This document shows, piece by piece, positions 44,205 to 56,011 of a stretch of 64,000 bases of DNA. The DNA comes from Triangularia verruculosa (lineage: Eukaryota > Ascomycota > Sordariomycetes > Sordariales > Podosporaceae). Each line of letters starts with the position of its first letter. The stretch's first letter is position 1. The position numbers and the translations under genes were made by a program. The notes beneath the pieces were generated by a model, which saw nothing but the letters and a program-made list of their open reading frames with translations, was not told the DNA's origin and ran no database searches. Location of the stretch: the NCBI GenBank assembly GCA_033296885.1, contig MU863886.1, positions 186,001 to 250,000 on the forward strand, written 5' to 3'.

Positions 44205-47200
44205 GCGTGCGGGCTCAGGGAACAGAAAGTCGACGAGTTCGAGGAAGCCTCGGTGCAGATATAAATGTTGTTCTGGTCTCTAGGGAAACGGCAAGCGGAG
44301 AATTGGCGGCTCTCGTAGGACTTTTAACTTGCGAAGTTGCAGTGGTGACGGCCACGCCGAGGTTCACTAAGGGCGATTGGGCGGCCGCCGTTGAGAGTGG
44401 TGTTGTTGTGACAGAAGTTAGCGTTCGGCGCCTGGAACTGATAGCAACGGCGGATGGCAACACTGATTGGCGCTTCTCTAATGAAGCTTCTTGGGGTCGC
44501 GGGGGCGGACAGGTGCCCTGCAGAGGTGAGCAGGATCAAGTGGGAGATGTCTGGAGGTTGATGTGGTTGGAAAAGGATGGGGAGGCGGGACGAGAAAAAG
44601 GGCAGGCACTGCTTTAGCTTGTGTGAGCGACTTGGGGCGGCCGAGACTTGGCGCTCCCACGTTGCGTGCCCTGCGGAGACTGGGCAAGTGGTCCTTGTCC
44701 GATGATGTTATGGTGTGGAGATGATCCGAGTGCCCGCGGCTGCGCTGCTCCGACTGACAAGGGCGACTGACAAGCTTCGGCAAAGCTTCCCTGCTGTTTG
44801 CTCAAAACACTGATAAGGGCCGCCCACGATCTCTTCTTCTCTGTGCCTTGTTTCCGGGCCTTCGTCCAGAGTTGCGCAATGGATTCTGTCTTGTTTTCTC
44901 ACCCTCCACCCCTCTTCGAGACCCTTATTTGAGGCAATTATTGAAGGATGAGCCGGACCATCACCCCGCGTCCTGAATCACGCCAAAGGGAGATTGCAAT
45001 TGTGGGATCGCAAGGGTCGCCGAAAATGACAAGCGCCGAGACCCAAGGGCCAAAAGTGGGCTTTGTGTCCCTCAGCACAGCTGAACAAGGCCCGAAGAAA
45101 ACTGAAAGAAGATGGGACTCTGAACCAGCTGCTTCCCAGCTCCTTGAGCACCTCAATGGCCTGTCACTCTCAATATCTGCAGCTCTTTATTACAGGAGTT
45201 GCCGTTTTGGGTGTTGATATCAATGTTTGCTTCTCAGCTGGGCTGAAGAACAGGTCTTGATGGTGGGGTCGATTGGCGTGGTGGGGTGGTCCACCATTTG
45301 ATGCGCTGCAGCCTGACTGACTTCAACATCGAGATATTGCTATTGCCATCTGTTGAGGTGAGGGTTGTATCTTGGTTTTGTTGTCAAGGAGCAAGACAAT
45401 TGGCGCAGAGAGGGCACGCCATGGCACACTGTCTCAGACTGTCGGCCACAGGCATGAAGGAGCACACGGCGGGATGGGGGTATTTATGGCGCACTCACGA
45501 AACATTGTCAGAAACACTGCTGCAGAGGCACAGAAAATTGCAACGTCGAGATTACGGGACCAACATCACACAATTACCATACATACATGTGCGAATGCGG
45601 AGTTCATCACAGCGCCCAAACTCCACAAATCCCAATCGACGAAACGTGGCTTTCAGTGGTGGCCGAGTGCATGAATGGGATTTCCCTACTTCCGCGGCCG
45701 GACTGAACGACCTTGAAGCCTCACCAGCGGTCAGAGTCTTTCCCTAGGATCAGGAGGCTGAGCCTGTGCGCTGTACCGCATACTGTTGGCTTGGGAGCCA
45801 TCGGTCGCCGCGATCTCCCTCTGCCCTTTGGGACACAAGAAGGCTAAAGCAATGCGAGAAGCGGCTTGCACAACACCGGCCCGGCCGCTTCCTGGGTCTC
45901 TTCACCAAAAGCCTCATGCTGGCTTCCCAAAGAGGAACACTGCTCCTGCACGGCAGCTTCCTTGCCAGCTGATGGCAAAACACATTGCCAACACTCGGAG
46001 AAATCACAGCGTGCCACGAGGCAGGGCATAAAAAGCGGCCTGCGATGCTGTGTATCGGTAGAGTACTTTTCTTTTGACAGAAAACGAGAAGTGCCCATTG
46101 GACAGGCATAGCTGCAGTAGATGTCCATTGTATGTAGCGTTCCTAGGCAGCTCCCGTGCGCACCCCTCTTGTATGATCAGGTAAAAGTTTGTGTCGCTCC
46201 TGGTACAGTATGAGCCTGGCCAATAAGATTGCTTTCCAGGCCCATGATGGTTGCATGCAAGCGAAGGACAGTGATCCGTGCGTTGGGCATGTAATGGCGG
46301 GGTTGTCCCTCCGTGAGAAACGGCCTGTTCATCCGATCGCGTAGGACCGGGGCGATCCCGGCGCGGGAACTTTACTGCGTAAACATCGGACGTTGGTATC
46401 TTGGTGCCATTTCCGTCGTCTTCCGTTTGTAGTCAGGCCATCGGCGCCCGTGGGTGTATCCCTGCCAAGAGCAGAACGTACTGTAATCTTGTCGTTTGTT
46501 CATATATCGTGAGTACGTTCTGACACGAGACCAGAAGCCGGACACACTGCGAGAACCTGCGGGGGGGTAGCCAGGACCAGACCTCCGGGCCTCGGTGCTG
46601 TAGGGATTTAACAGACAGAAGCCGGCTGACCGTTCGGATGCCGGACATCCCCCAACCCAGTGTCTCGAAATATCGATAGTACGACGGGAATAGCTGAGAC
46701 GACCTTGGATTGTCCAATGAATAGTGAGCCGCTTCCGAGTCAGCTCCGGTTCTCAAGAACTGGATAAGCCGGCATCGCAATTGAGCATCGCCTTAGCTAT
46801 TGTCCAACGCCAGGATGCGATATTTTATCGGCTCAGGTGAGGTCAGATGAGGTTCAACCAGATCCCCTCACTCACCACACATGTCGTGACGTCGCGTAAC
46901 AGAAGATGAGCATGAGGGCAGAGATGTCAGTGGTTAGGGTAGCTCTGCTGGTGGATCCGTTGTCCCGGGGGGCTGTTTTTCTGGGCTTGGCTTCAGGTAC
47001 CGTACCGCAAGCGCACACCGCCGAAGCCGCTGTGTTGAAAAGTTCAAAGAAAACTGGGAAAGGCGCGATGCGAGGAAAGACGAGCTTCCCTCTTCCTAAA
47101 AACTTGGAACTTGCACCTCTATACTCCAGCGCCCGTTGCCATCCAATCTTTCTCCATCTCTGGGCGTAAACGGGAACCACCATCACCTGCTCCACTGCTC

Positions 47201-47317
47201 CCGTCTCAACTGCCGAGCGATAGACTTCCCATAGGACTGGTCTTTTATGCCCACCTAAATTTAACGTGTTGATCTCCATCCTGATTCCCCGACCCGCGCC
47301 ATGGTTGGTTTGACGTC
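44205..47317. other. Gene-poor 3.1 kb spacer between divergent genes
   Basis: This region should contain the promoters of the disordered-protein gene (minus) and the phosphate exporter (plus). Several frames of 80-150 codons exist, but none shows a domain, signal peptide or plausible splice structure. I see no clear RNA gene. It could hold a long non-coding RNA or a rapidly evolving small gene; nothing in the sequence demands it. Confidence 0.5.
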
Positions 47318-47318
47318 A
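47311..47318. promoter_or_regulatory. CRE palindrome overlapping the start codon of the SPX-EXS gene
   Basis: TGACGTCA ends on the A of the ATG at 47318. This octamer is the ATF/CREB-type binding site in fungi. Its location on the start codon is unusual for a promoter element, so it may be chance or lie downstream of the transcription start. Confidence 0.4.
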
Positions 47319-50300
47319 TGAAGTAAGGAAAACTCCGCGATCGAATGGCGACGACATCCCGGTACTGACAGCATGGTCAAGGTTTGCAAAAGAGCTTGAG
47401 CAGGACGCTGTTCCAGGTACGTACAAAATCTTCAGTTCCTTCTGTTCGGTGCGGTGTGCAATTGGACCAGCGAAGCGCGGAAAATGCCGACCGAGACACG
47501 TTGAGTGATCGTCGGCGGGACCAAACAACGCATTGTGTGGAGATATCAGACACAGTGGAAACAATTAAGCATTGTATGTACTAATGCCCGTCGTGGCACG
47601 CAGAATGGCGCGTCAAGTATCTCAATTACAAGCAGGGTAAGAAGCACGTCAAAGCAGTCACCCGAGCCATCCACCGCGCAACTAGCACACCAACGCTCGC
47701 AAGACGCGCCGAGGCCGATCAGCAGCACTGCAAGACCCCCTCCAGCTACTTCAACATCGGCCACACCTTCACGCCCCCACCGCCGAAGGCCAATGATGGA
47801 CTCCATGGCGATGAGCTGGATGAGACGGGAAAGGCCAAGTCTGTCAAGGTTGTAGCTACTCCAAGAGATGATGAGCGATCAGGCCTGGCTAGGTCTCCGG
47901 GCAGTGATCTTCAATATGGCAGCTTTGGGCCAGTGCCATCTCGTTCGAGTTATAAGCATGACTTTGAACTCCCTGCGCCGGCGATGAGAGTGCCGTCGAG
48001 AACCAGTGACCATGGCGCATCTTCTTCACCTCCCTCAAACCGACTGGCGTTGCACAGAAGCGCCTCCATGGTAGCTACGCTTCCGACTGGCTATCAGACC
48101 CCCTCCAAGGCCAATCTTGGTGCAGACGGCTCGGCCACGACACCTCGTCAACGCATGTCTCGGCTCTTTACGACCGGATCGACACACACGCGCAATGCCT
48201 CCAGCAAATTTACTGGAGGAAACAAGAATGAGATCGGGATGCAGAATTTGGATTCTGTTCGATCTGCGGAACGTGACTTTTTCACCTTCCTCGACAGTGA
48301 ACTGACCAAGATTGAGTCGTTTTACAAGGAAAAGGAGGATCAGGCGACAGAGCGTTTGATGGCATTGCGGGCACAGCTGCATGAGATGCGCAATAGAAGA
48401 ACGGCCGAGATCACAGAAGCGAGGAAGAAGCGCGAGACAGGCCGGAATCGGAGTCCCAGTGATGACAACGCCGGTGAGCAGCAGGGCAAGGACGGCAGCC
48501 GTGATTGGATCGCCCCTTTGAAGGGCAAGTTTCTTAAGCCGGGACCCAATTCGAAAGCCCTCCAGCGGATGACACAAACACCGGTGATGCATCCTCGCAA
48601 CGTCGACGAAGGACGAGACTACGTTCGAAGACCACCTGGCGACGACGTTCCGTACCGGAGTGCGAAGAGGAAGCTCAAAGTGGCACTGCAAGAGTTCTAT
48701 CGCGGTCTGGAGCTGCTAAAGTCGTACGCCCTGCTCAACCGGACTGCGTTTCGCAAACTCAACAAGAAGTATGACAAGGCGGTTAAGGCCCGCCCGCCAT
48801 ACCGATACATGAATGAGAAAGTGAACAAGTCCTGGTTTGTCAACAGTGACATTCTCGATGGACACATCCGGACTGTCGAGGACCTCTATGCTCGATACTT
48901 TGAGCGTGGAAACCACAAGATTGCGGCTGGAAAACTTCGAAATCTGAACAAGCGCGCCGGAGACTCGTCTGACAGTGCGTTCCGCAGTGGTCTTGCCATC
49001 GGCCTCGGTGGTGTTTTTGCCGTTCAGGGGCTCATCTATGGAGCCGAACTACTCTTCGACGAAGACAATGACCTTCGCACACAGACTGCCTATCTGATGC
49101 AGCTTTATGGAGGATATTTCCTGGTGCTTTTCCTATTCATTCTTTTCACTCTCGACTGCCGCATGTGGACCAAGAACAAGGTCAACTACCCTTTCATCTT
49201 CGAGTTCGACCAGAGGAACTTTTTGGACTGGAAGCAGGTGGCCGAGTTTCCTAGCTTTTTCTTTGCGCTCCTTGGCGTTTTCATGTGGCTCAACTTCTCG
49301 AGATTAGGTGACTGGGAGGACATGTACCTGTACTATCCAGTCATTCTGATTTGCATCACACTCGGTATTCTGTTTTTCCCGGCACCCATTCTTCACCACA
49401 AGGCCAGGAGGTGGTTCTTGTACTCGCATGTAAGCTTACATTACGTGTCTTTGAGATGGAACTTTGCTCATCAGGTCTCCAGTATCGGCTTCTCTTGTCA
49501 GGATTATACCCAGTCGAGTTTCGAGATTTCTTTTTGGGCGATATCTGGTGTTCGTTGACCTATGCTACCTGTGTAAGCTTCTCCTCATGTCACCATTTCT
49601 CCCACGTTGCTAACATCTGTCCAGAATATCGAACTGTTCTCCTGCCTCTACGCCAATTCCTGGTACGACCCGGAGCAGTGCAACTCATCGCACTCCCGGC
49701 TTATGGGATTCTTTGGTGCCCTCCCACCCATCTGGCGTGCTCTCCAGTGTATCAGGCGTTACCATGACACCAAGAACGTCTTCCCTCATCTGGTGAATTG
49801 CGGGAAATACAGCATGACCATTCTCACCGCCGTGTTCCTGAGTCTTTACCGCATCGAGAATACCCAGGCTAATCTCAGCCTGTTCATCACTTTTGGAACA
49901 GTCAACGCAATCTACTGCTCCATCTGGGATCTGTTCATGGATTTCTCCCTCCTCCAGGCCGGCGCCCGCAAGAAACTCCTTCGCAACATCACGGCATTGC
50001 GACCGGTCAGTATTTACTACATCATCATGACCCTGGACCCTATCCTCCGCTTCTCCTGGATCTTCTACGCCATCTTCACGCACGGCAGCCAGCACTCGAC
50101 CATCGTTTCGTTTCTGGTCGCCTTTGCCGAGGTGTTCCGGCGAGGCATCTGGACCCTCCTCCGTGTCGAGAACGAGCACTGCGCCAACGTCGCTCAGTAC
50201 AAGGCGTCCCGGGACACACCCCTGCCGTACCACCTCAACACCTCGACTTCCAGCGTCGAAGAACAGGCTCCTCCGGCTGAGCTACTCAGCCCGGCTGTCA

Positions 50301-50815
50301 ACCCCGCCACTCCGGGGGTGGACCAGCAAGACCAGATCGGTGCGCTGGGTCAGCACCAGCGGAAATCATCCACCATTCCCCCTCGCACCCCCGCCAGCCA
50401 GGTCCTCCGCCGCGTTCCTACCAATGCCGCCGGCAGTGGTGGTGGTGGTGGTGGTGGTGGTACTCCGCAATCTGTCGCAGTCTCCGACACACCCGCCGAC
50501 GAGTCTGGTCCTGCGGCGGCGTTTAGGAGACGGTACACTGATACTATCGGGAAGAAGTCGATCCTCCAAGCCATGGCCGAGGCGCACAAGCAAGATTTCG
50601 AGAAGAAGAGGCTGCCTGCGGGATCCGAGCCGCTGACGGGCGCGAGACGGGATGAAGGCGACGAAGGGGAGATCAAATCGGAGGAGGAAGAGGAAGAAGA
50701 GGACGACGATGATGACGAGACGGGGAGCGTGGAGGAGGAGAGGATGAGGGTGAGGGAGACGGAGGGGTTGATTCATCGAGCTAGGGGGGCCGGGGGGAAC
50801 AGTGAGTCGGATTAG
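47318..50815 (+). CDS. SYG1: SPX-EXS phosphate exporter / Syg1-Xpr1 family
   Basis: Five exons (47318-47322, 47382-47416, 47604-49429, 49483-49572, 49625-50815) give 1048 residues. Exon 1 codes for only ATG-AA; spliced, the protein begins MKFAKELEQDAVPEWR, the canonical SPX start. The inositol-phosphate-binding YKQGKKHVK motif follows. The SPX domain is split by a long Ser-rich insert and continues at about residues 210-400 (AERDFFTFLDSELTKIESFY to KLNKKYDK). Membrane segments begin near 440, and the EXS domain covers about 600-820 (LLSGLYPVEFRDFFLGDIWCSL, then FRRGIWTLLRVENEH). The tail has eight glycines and a long acidic run. Relatives export phosphate or signal through Galpha (yeast Syg1). 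Likely location is plasma membrane or Golgi. Confidence 0.94.
50438..50461 (+). repeat. (GGT)8 trinucleotide repeat inside the SPX-EXS gene
   Basis: Eight GGT units encode an uninterrupted run of eight glycines in the cytoplasmic tail. Such coding repeats often vary in copy number among isolates. Confidence 0.95.
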
Positions 50816-51296
50816 GTGGGGCTGGAGTGGTGTGTTTGTGAGTGAGCGAGTTGATACCCAGGGGCTGGTTGGTTTTAGCATGACACCTATGAATTTTTGC
50901 ATTTTTCGAATGGATGGATGTGCACAGAGGGCCATGGTGGGATAGATGGATGCAAAAACCAAGGGGTTTGTTTGTTTTTTATCTGCATTTTTTGGGGGGG
51001 GGGATGGACTGCACTCAACATTAGGATTGGGGGAGCATTATAAACATAGAAGGGAGCAAGCATCGTTACGAGTTCTGTTTCAATACCAAAATCATTTTCA
51101 TTCTCATCACTTCCATCTCTCGCTACTACATGCAATGTCTTGTTGTCTATGTATGAACCCAGTGTGTGTCATTCTAGAATTGGCTGAAAAAGGGGTATTA
51201 TATGCGTCCATTATCGCCACCACTTCAACTCTCGCTATTATCAAACCATCAATCATACATGTTCTCTCTCATTACTTCATATCGAACAACAAAACT

Positions 51297-52933
51297 CTAG
51301 GCCCGCCACTCCTTGTCAACCTTCTCCCAGTTGTCCAAGAAACCCTTGTAAAACTTGAGACCGAGACCGGGATCCAAGCTACCGGTGGTAGCGCGGATGC
51401 TGTGCATGCTCAACTGTGGGATACCGACGTCGGCAGCCTTGCAACCCATCGCACTGCTCAGCATGGGGCCGACCGTGCCTCCTGATCTGCTGTCGTTGCG
51501 GATCATGTGGCGTTGGTTGACGGTCCCGGCAAGAGAGGCAACTCTGTCCAGGATGGCCATCGAAACGCTATCCGTGGTCATGTGGCCAGAGGCATCAACG
51601 CAGAGAGCAACGCCGACGTTCAGGCGTGGGGAGTGGCCAGCAAGGTTGGTCTGGGTGAAGTTGGGATGGGCAGCGTGTGTGACATCTGAAGAGACGAGGA
51701 AGGAGTTGGCAAAGGTCTGACCCATCAGACCGGGGCCGAAGGAAGTGTTGCCCTCTCTGGCAGCAAGGGACTCGACTGCACGCTCGACTGAAATGGGAAG
51801 GAAGTTACCCCGGGCACCTTGGCGAAGCAGGGACCCGATTTCCTCGTTATCGAAGAGAGCAACGAGCTTGATAACACCCTCATCCTCGTCCTGCTTTGCA
51901 TGAAGAAGGGCCATGAAAGCAGCCCAAGAGCAAAGCTTGTCGTCAATGCGTCCAGCAAAGATGAATTCCTTATCCATACCGCCGACCTGAGCGGGCTGGG
52001 AGTCGTAAAGCTCGAGCTCCCAATTGAGGATTGTGCTGTAGTCTTGGACACCAATTTGTGAAGCAATGAGCTTCACAAGTTTGGGAGGCTGGGTAGCGGC
52101 GAAAGAGCCAACACCGCCGAGAGGGGGTTCGGATGAGGCAGGGGCTGCACCGTTGATATCGCTGTTGTCGAGACCGATGATCGGGATAGCCTCGGTTTCG
52201 CGGTTATTGCGGCCCGTCATGCCAATACCAAAATGAGGAGCGAGGGTGGGGATGCGGGCAACTGGTCGATGTTAGTTTTCCGTTTAGTCAAGATCTGGAG
52301 TTGTGTATGTAGATGAGAAGACTTACTTGGCCAGTCGAGTTTGGCGAGCTTGACCGTGGTCTTGCCCGTATCGGGGTCTCTGACAATGACGCGGCCACCA
52401 ATGCTCAGGTCTCTGTCCCACCAAGTCTCGTTCAAACCGCCAGCATATTGCGCAACACCCAATTGAACATATCCATTGTTGCCGGGCTTCGTGCTTGTGG
52501 GCTTAAGGCGAGCAGTAAGCGCGTCGATGTGGCCAGCAATCATGGCAGCACCGTTTCCGGGCTTGTAGGCTTTACCAACGGCGAATGCGATGATGGAGCT
52601 ACCGTTGCGTGTAACATAGTACTTTCCACCAGGCTCCAGCTTGCCGATCCAGCTATCGCGCTGGGAGAGCTCCTTGTAACCAGCCTTTGCGAGCTCCTCC
52701 TTAAAGTAGCCGACGGTGTGGAAGACAGTAGGGTTCTCGGTCATGAACTCGCAGTATGGCTTGGTGAAGGCCTCGGGCTTGAGCTCTCGAGCGTCGACCT
52801 TGTTAAACCCATTGTGGAACACGGACGAAGCGGGCGAAGCGCGCGAAGCCATCATCGCCTGCTCCATGGCCATGGAACGGATGGAGAGGTTGGATTCACG
52901 AGCCCGGATGAAGGCAGCGGTGTGGCGAGTCAT
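51297..52933 (-). CDS. APE1: Vacuolar aminopeptidase I (M18), Ape1/Lap4 type
   Basis: Two exons, 52933-52327 and 52261-51297, give 523 residues, close to yeast Ape1 (514). The start is the first ATG in the open frame; upstream in-frame codons lack an ATG. Metal-binding elements are the HID in AGHIDALTARLKP, FDNEEIGS and the late His in SDVTHAAHPNF. The segments GGLNETWWDRDLSIGGR and ARIPTLAPHFG are closer to Ape1 than to the cytosolic aspartyl aminopeptidase. The N-terminal 55 residues (helical, with Arg and Met) occupy the place of the Ape1 propeptide that drives Cvt/autophagy import. The enzyme is a dodecameric zinc aminopeptidase of the vacuole. The gene is convergent with the SPX-EXS gene, with stops about 480 bp apart. 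Confidence 0.92.
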
Positions 52934-53983
52934 CGTGATGGAAGGTGACTGCGCAATTGGTGGGGGGTGGGGATCGATCGGAGGTCTTGTGTCAACGGTG
53001 AGAGCGGATTGAACCGGATTCCGGTAAGAATTGGGCAAACGGGTGAGGTTGAGCTTGTGTCGGAGGTGATGGAAGTGGTTTGAAGAGGGAGAGAATGGCT
53101 GGTTGCGGTTGAGCTTAAGCGGTGGCCTCGTGCCTCGCTCCTTATCTTATCGGTGAGCTGTCAAGGTTCCGTTGCTTTGGCTACAGTCGGTGCCTGGCAG
53201 CCGGCCTCGGGACCTGCCGCTGTGATCATGCAGACATCGAAGACAGCGCATGACCTCTTCGGTGTTCAATGATTGGTAATAGCTCATTACACTACTGTAC
53301 TTGTGAGGAGCCTCCTCAGTTCAGACGCATTACGTTAGCCACCGCTCTCTCGTAGCCAGCTGCAGGGGGGGAAACGACCACCTCATGAATGCCAAGATTC
53401 CCAATGGATGCAAGATCTCTTGGCGCGCAGCTTGCTGTCGTCACTTGTGGAGGATGTGGGGGCATTCAAGATGGCGGTACGAAGTACCGGTGAAATCTCC
53501 AAGAGGATCAAATTCTCGAGCTTTGAGACTCCAACTCTCACTGGAGGATATCCAGCGTAAGATATGTGTACATACCAAGCTCACCGTCTGTCAATGTAAG
53601 TTTGCTCAATGGCTCATAACACGTAGTCCTTTGCTTCATGACGTCTTGTCTTTCTTGATTGGCTGTTTTGCAAGGCACACGCGCACTTGCCTTGCCTCGG
53701 CTGGGGATGACGATTGCACCGAAGACCGACAAAGTGCAAGCCTCACAATTGCAGCGCCACTTTCATGTCTTTTTAAGCTTCGTGAGTAAACACTGAAAAA
53801 TTCTCTGTCGTCTTACAGTAGTTGTCAGTAGTCAAAACCTGATTCCGAGCTCCGACCAGGTCTTTCACGGACCGTTATTTCGGATATCGTCTATCGTTTC
53901 ATAAGGCCTCTGGATCCAATACCTAACGACCCTGCCAGTAATACCAATTATTAATCAACATAGGTAGTTAACATCCCAGAACG
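52934..53983. other. Intergenic region between divergent genes
   Basis: About 1.05 kb that should carry the promoters of the aminopeptidase (minus) and the PAF-AH-like lipase (plus). Only short unconvincing frames are present. I see no repeat or RNA gene. Confidence 0.5.
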
Positions 53984-55637
53984 ATGTCGCTTTTGTCCAC
54001 CCTTCTGAATCCTGTTCCCGGGTTTCCCGAGTACACCGGCCCCTACAAAGTTGGCACCGTGGACGTCGAAATCCCAATATCTGAGCTCCCCTCTAGCCAG
54101 AAGCCAGAAGGCGCCGCAAATATCCAGACAGTTCTGTTCCGCATATTCTATCCCGCTGTACCCGAGGCTCAAGGAAAGAAGGTCACATGGCTCCCCGCGC
54201 CGCAGCGACTTCATATTGAAGCCTATGCGCAGTTTCTTGGCCTCGGATCTAAAGCTGCTTCCTTTCTCTCGTGGGCGCTCCTGAGGCATACTATCTTGCA
54301 AAGACTTTAACTGACTCCGTCTCAGGTTTCTTCCCAGACACCTCCACTGGACGACTATCCCAGCCATCAAGAATGCCGCTCTGCTGTCTCCCCCAGCCGA
54401 GCATCTTGGCTCAAGATGGCCCACCATGGTTTTCTCTCACGGCTTGGGAGGCAACCGAAATGCCTACAGCCATCTCGCCGGCTCTTTGGCCTCTCACGGA
54501 GTAGTGGTTATCTGCCCTGAACACCGCGATCAAAGCGCCGCTCTCACTCTGATCCGCGACCCTCAGAGCGCCAAAAAGACCAGCCCATTCGTCCTTCCCT
54601 ATCTCCGAATCCCTCACAACCAAACCCCTGAGATCTGGCAGCAGCGCGACTCCCAACTCCGTATCCGTCTCTGGGAGCTAGACATCATCTTCGAGGCCAT
54701 CCTCGCCATCGACCACAATGACAGCAAAGTCATCACCTCCAACCTCAACTCCAGTACACCCGTCTCCGCTATCTCCGCTTTTCACAACAAACTCGATATC
54801 TTGGAACCAGGAAAGGTGATCATCGCCGGTCATTCATTCGGCTCATCAACAATGGTCCAATTGCTCAAATCCGTCTTTTACTCATCCCACCCTTCTCTGG
54901 ACCTGTATACTGACAGGTTATTCGCCCCTCGCCCTGACTCACCCATGAAGTCCCAAATCAACGGCTGCAACCCGACGATTCTACTGGATATGTGGTCTTT
55001 TCCATTGCTGTCGGCGGCTACCGACTCGCTTTATCGGCTCCCTCTTCCGTGCTACTCTGTACCTCAACAACAAAATATGTCCAAGATACTGGCCGTGGAA
55101 TCAGATCAGTTCTTTAAATGGGGGTCACATCTCCACCGCACGGCCAGGATCCTGTCATTGGACCCGACCGCCGATATCGTGAAGGCTACCGCGACTCATC
55201 CGCCGCCGTATCTCTTCTACGTTGAAAAGTCTGCTCATTTAAGCCAGTCAGACTTTGCGGTTCTGTTTCCGTGGTTGACAAAGAAGGCGTTTGGTTCGGA
55301 AACACCGGAGGTGGTCCTGAGTCTGAACGTGAGGGCTATGGTGCAGTTTTTGAGAGGGAACGGGGTGCTAGTGGCAGATTCGAAGCTGGAAGAGGAGAGA
55401 GGCGATGTGCTGGCTCGGGAGGTGGAGGTGGCGAAGTGGAAGTGGGTTGATGTGGTGGGGATGGGCAAGAAGATGTACCCTTCGGAGCTGGAGATGATGA
55501 AGGAGGAGAGGGATAAGGAGGAGGTGGAGAGGTCGAGGAGGGAGGAGAAGGGGATGGAGGAGGAGATGGATCCTGGTGCTGCGAAGCAGGAGGATGAGGT
55601 GAAGGAGAATGGTACGACGGGAGGGGAGAGACTCTGA
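53984..55637 (+). CDS. Platelet-activating factor acetylhydrolase-like phospholipase
   Basis: Two exons, 53984-54270 and 54326-55637, give 532 residues. The intron has a TTTAACTGAC branch region. A second acceptor 12 nt downstream (TTCCCAG) is also in frame and would drop four residues. The fold is alpha/beta hydrolase: MVFSHGLGGNRNAY near the oxyanion hole, the nucleophile elbow GHSFGSS at about residue 270, and a late His (SAHLSQSDF). These match the plasma PAF-AH / Plg7 family, which cleaves short or oxidised sn-2 acyl groups from phospholipids. No signal peptide is present, so the enzyme is probably intracellular. A highly charged Glu/Lys-rich tail of about 80 residues is added at the C-terminus, longer than usual for the family. 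Confidence 0.9.
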
Positions 55638-56011
55638 GACTAGGCAAGCGGTCTGAAGGGCAGGACAGAGGTGGAGTGAAATTTCGGTCGGCATATTGAG
55701 AAATGGCACATAGAAGAGTACACCAAGCCTGAAGGGGCAGGGCGCTAACATTGTTGTGTTTAGATATATTAATTTTATTATTAGATACACCATCAGCATC
55801 ATGTCCTAGCATGTGCTTCAACACTGTCAAAACTAGAAACAAGGGTATCATCAAAAGCCGCCCAAACAAAAGAAACCATCAGAACGAACGACAAAACAAC
55901 GCTGAACCTGTGTATTCTAATCAGGTCAGCGCTGTTTCCCCAACATCACAGACAGACAAAAGAAACCACTTAGACCCTTTCAAAAAGCGAGCGACATATT
56001 GACCCAGCCTT

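Noticed and set aside
45286..45747. 153-codon frame in the 3.1 kb spacer
   Set aside because: No domain, signal or splice structure; length is within chance for a GC-rich region.
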